A stretch of DNA of 42,542 nucleotides, taken from positions 1-42,542 of the forward strand of contig JAAFIV010000039.1 in assembly GCA_013298775.1 (NCBI GenBank), given 5' to 3'. The position numbers were made by a program, and so were the translations under genes. Origin of the DNA: Ignavibacteria bacterium. GTDB lineage: Bacteria; Bacteroidota; Ignavibacteria; Kapaibacteriales; UBA4661. The notes beneath the pieces are model-generated. The model saw nothing but the letters and a program-made list of their open reading frames with translations. It made no database searches and had not been told where the DNA came from. Shown here piece after piece: positions 42,022-42,542 of this stretch (position 1 is its first letter; each line of letters begins with the position of its first letter).

Positions 42022-42056
42022 GAAGTGTAACGGATACTCTGTTGGCTCTCACGCTC

Positions 42057-42159
42057 TGACAACAATTGCGAAGTGGAATACTCGCAAGCATGGCGGCATT
42101 TTGTAGTATGTGTTGCGTCAGTTTTTGGCGCGGAAGAATGGGTAAGATGTAATTGCTTG
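42057..42159 (+). pseudogene. Duplicated acnA 3'-end fragment (copy 2)
   Basis: The sequence tgacaacaattgcgaagtgg and onward follows acnA 41333-41434 closely, including gtgttgcgtcagtttttggc and gcggaagaatgggtaa. A one-base insertion (actcgcaagc against actacaagc) and a TAG in place of CAG break the frame. It has no start and is not expressed as protein. It marks the far end of the GNAT insertion. Confidence 0.85.
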
Positions 42160-42161
42160 GA

Positions 42162-42188
42162 AGCCGCACTGCTGCTTGTGGTGCGGCT
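42162..42188. terminator. Hairpin after the acnA fragment
   Basis: AGCCGCAC (42162-42169) and GTGCGGCT (42181-42188) form a perfect 8-bp stem. It corresponds in position to the hairpin after the intact acnA copy and was probably carried along in the duplication, then diverged. Only a weak T-rich stretch follows. Confidence 0.45.
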
Positions 42189-42217
42189 AGATTTCTCACA
42201 AAATCTTTATCGAAACT

Positions 42218-42457
42218 ATGACCAACTGGCGAGACTATATTCACTCCGACCCCGCAATACTACTGGGCAAACCAACGCTGAAAGGCACACGAATTTCAGT
42301 AGAATTGATTTTGGAACTGCTGGAAAACGGCTGGTCGGAATCAGCCATTCTCGAAGCATATCCGAATCTTACCCAAACCAGTATTCGTGCGGTCTTTGCG
42401 TATTTGCGCGAATGTGTTGGCGAGGAACTCTATTTCCCCTTAGAAATGGCTTCGTAA
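42218..42457 (+). CDS. DUF433 protein, putative VapB45-like antitoxin
   Basis: A 79-residue DUF433 protein. The family pattern is clear: HSDPAILLGKPTLKGTRISV near the N-terminus, then LILELLENGWSESAILEAYP and LTQTSIRAVFAYLRE. DUF433 is a short helix-turn-helix-like fold that pairs with DUF5615 PIN-like proteins in VapBC45-type toxin-antitoxin systems. Here the DUF5615 gene follows 13 bases after the stop codon. It should bind the toxin and its own promoter. Confidence 0.9.
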   Translation: MTNWRDYIHSDPAILLGKPTLKGTRISVELILELLENGWSESAILEAYPNLTQTSIRAVFAYLRECVGEELYFPLEMAS

Positions 42458-42470
42458 GCCAGCTACGACT

Positions 42471-42542
42471 ATGAAAGCACTTGCCAATGAGAATTTCCCC
42501 GCTCCAAGCACTCGTCTGCTTCGTGAAGCAGGCTGGGATGTA
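42471..42542 (+). CDS. DUF5615 PIN-like protein, 5' end only
   Basis: The window ends after 24 codons (MKALANENFPAPSTRLLREA, then GWDV). This is the standard opening of DUF5615 proteins (MKxLADENFPxxxxxxLRxxGHDV). They are PIN-like proteins partnered with DUF433; the N-terminal Asp of the usual ADENFP is Asn here. The rest lies outside the window. Confidence 0.82.
   Translation, partial: MKALANENFPAPSTRLLREAGWDV

Noticed and set aside
42073-42474. 133-codon plus-strand frame over the acnA fragment
   Set aside because: It overlaps the acnA fragment and the DUF433 gene in another frame and has no recognisable protein features.

Overview
The window reads as a chromosome segment from the Bacteroidota/Chlorobiota side of the FCB group. 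The signs are a SprA-type type IX secretion translocon, a SusC/SusD pair, Reg_prop/Y_Y_Y histidine kinases, and promoter -7 boxes that fit the Bacteroidota consensus TAnnTTTG. A Kapabacteria- or Ignavibacteria-like lineage is possible, but genus cannot be decided from this sequence. I saw no rRNA, tRNA, CRISPR array, transposase or phage gene.

Layout. 1-1527: a Tat-exported DUF1501 protein on the minus strand. 1528-1987: a divergent spacer with a dispersed repeat and a promoter. 1988-10108: sprA. 10271-13337: an operator-like palindrome and promoter, a small His-repeat exported protein and a ZnuD-like TonB receptor. 13341-14613 (minus): a YoeB-type toxin, its antitoxin and a PD-(D/E)XK-like protein. 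14675-17308: a small membrane protein, a lipoprotein, a COG0523 (CobW) GTPase and an exported coiled coil with one histidine per heptad. 17528-18421: an HSL-type hydrolase. 18747-24071: susC and susD with a double hairpin between them. 24381-37405: three paralogous periplasmic-sensor histidine kinases with a PIN toxin-antitoxin pair between the first two, then a receiver-kinase protein. 37544-38650: Fic protein. 38709-41420: aconitase. 41500-42021: a GNAT gene bracketed by a duplicated piece of the acnA 3' end. 42218-42542: a DUF433/DUF5615 pair cut by the window end.

How the genes may work together. (i) The genes from 10317 to 17308, leaving out the minus-strand toxin block, look like a metal (probably zinc) acquisition locus: His-rich secreted protein, outer-membrane receptor, lipoprotein, COG0523 metallochaperone and His-striped coiled coil. 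The first gene has a perfect 17-bp Fur/Zur-style palindrome over its -33 box. (ii) The susCD pair sits just upstream of an array of three sensor kinases and a receiver-kinase. This resembles a hybrid two-component nutrient-sensing system split into separate proteins, with no DNA-binding output gene in view. (iii) Three toxin-antitoxin pairs, an 88- to 103-bp duplication around the GNAT gene and several in-frame tandem repeats show that the region is being remodelled.

Start codons were chosen by signal peptides, family length and overlaps. Shine-Dalgarno signals are mostly absent, with a clear exception before 32327.
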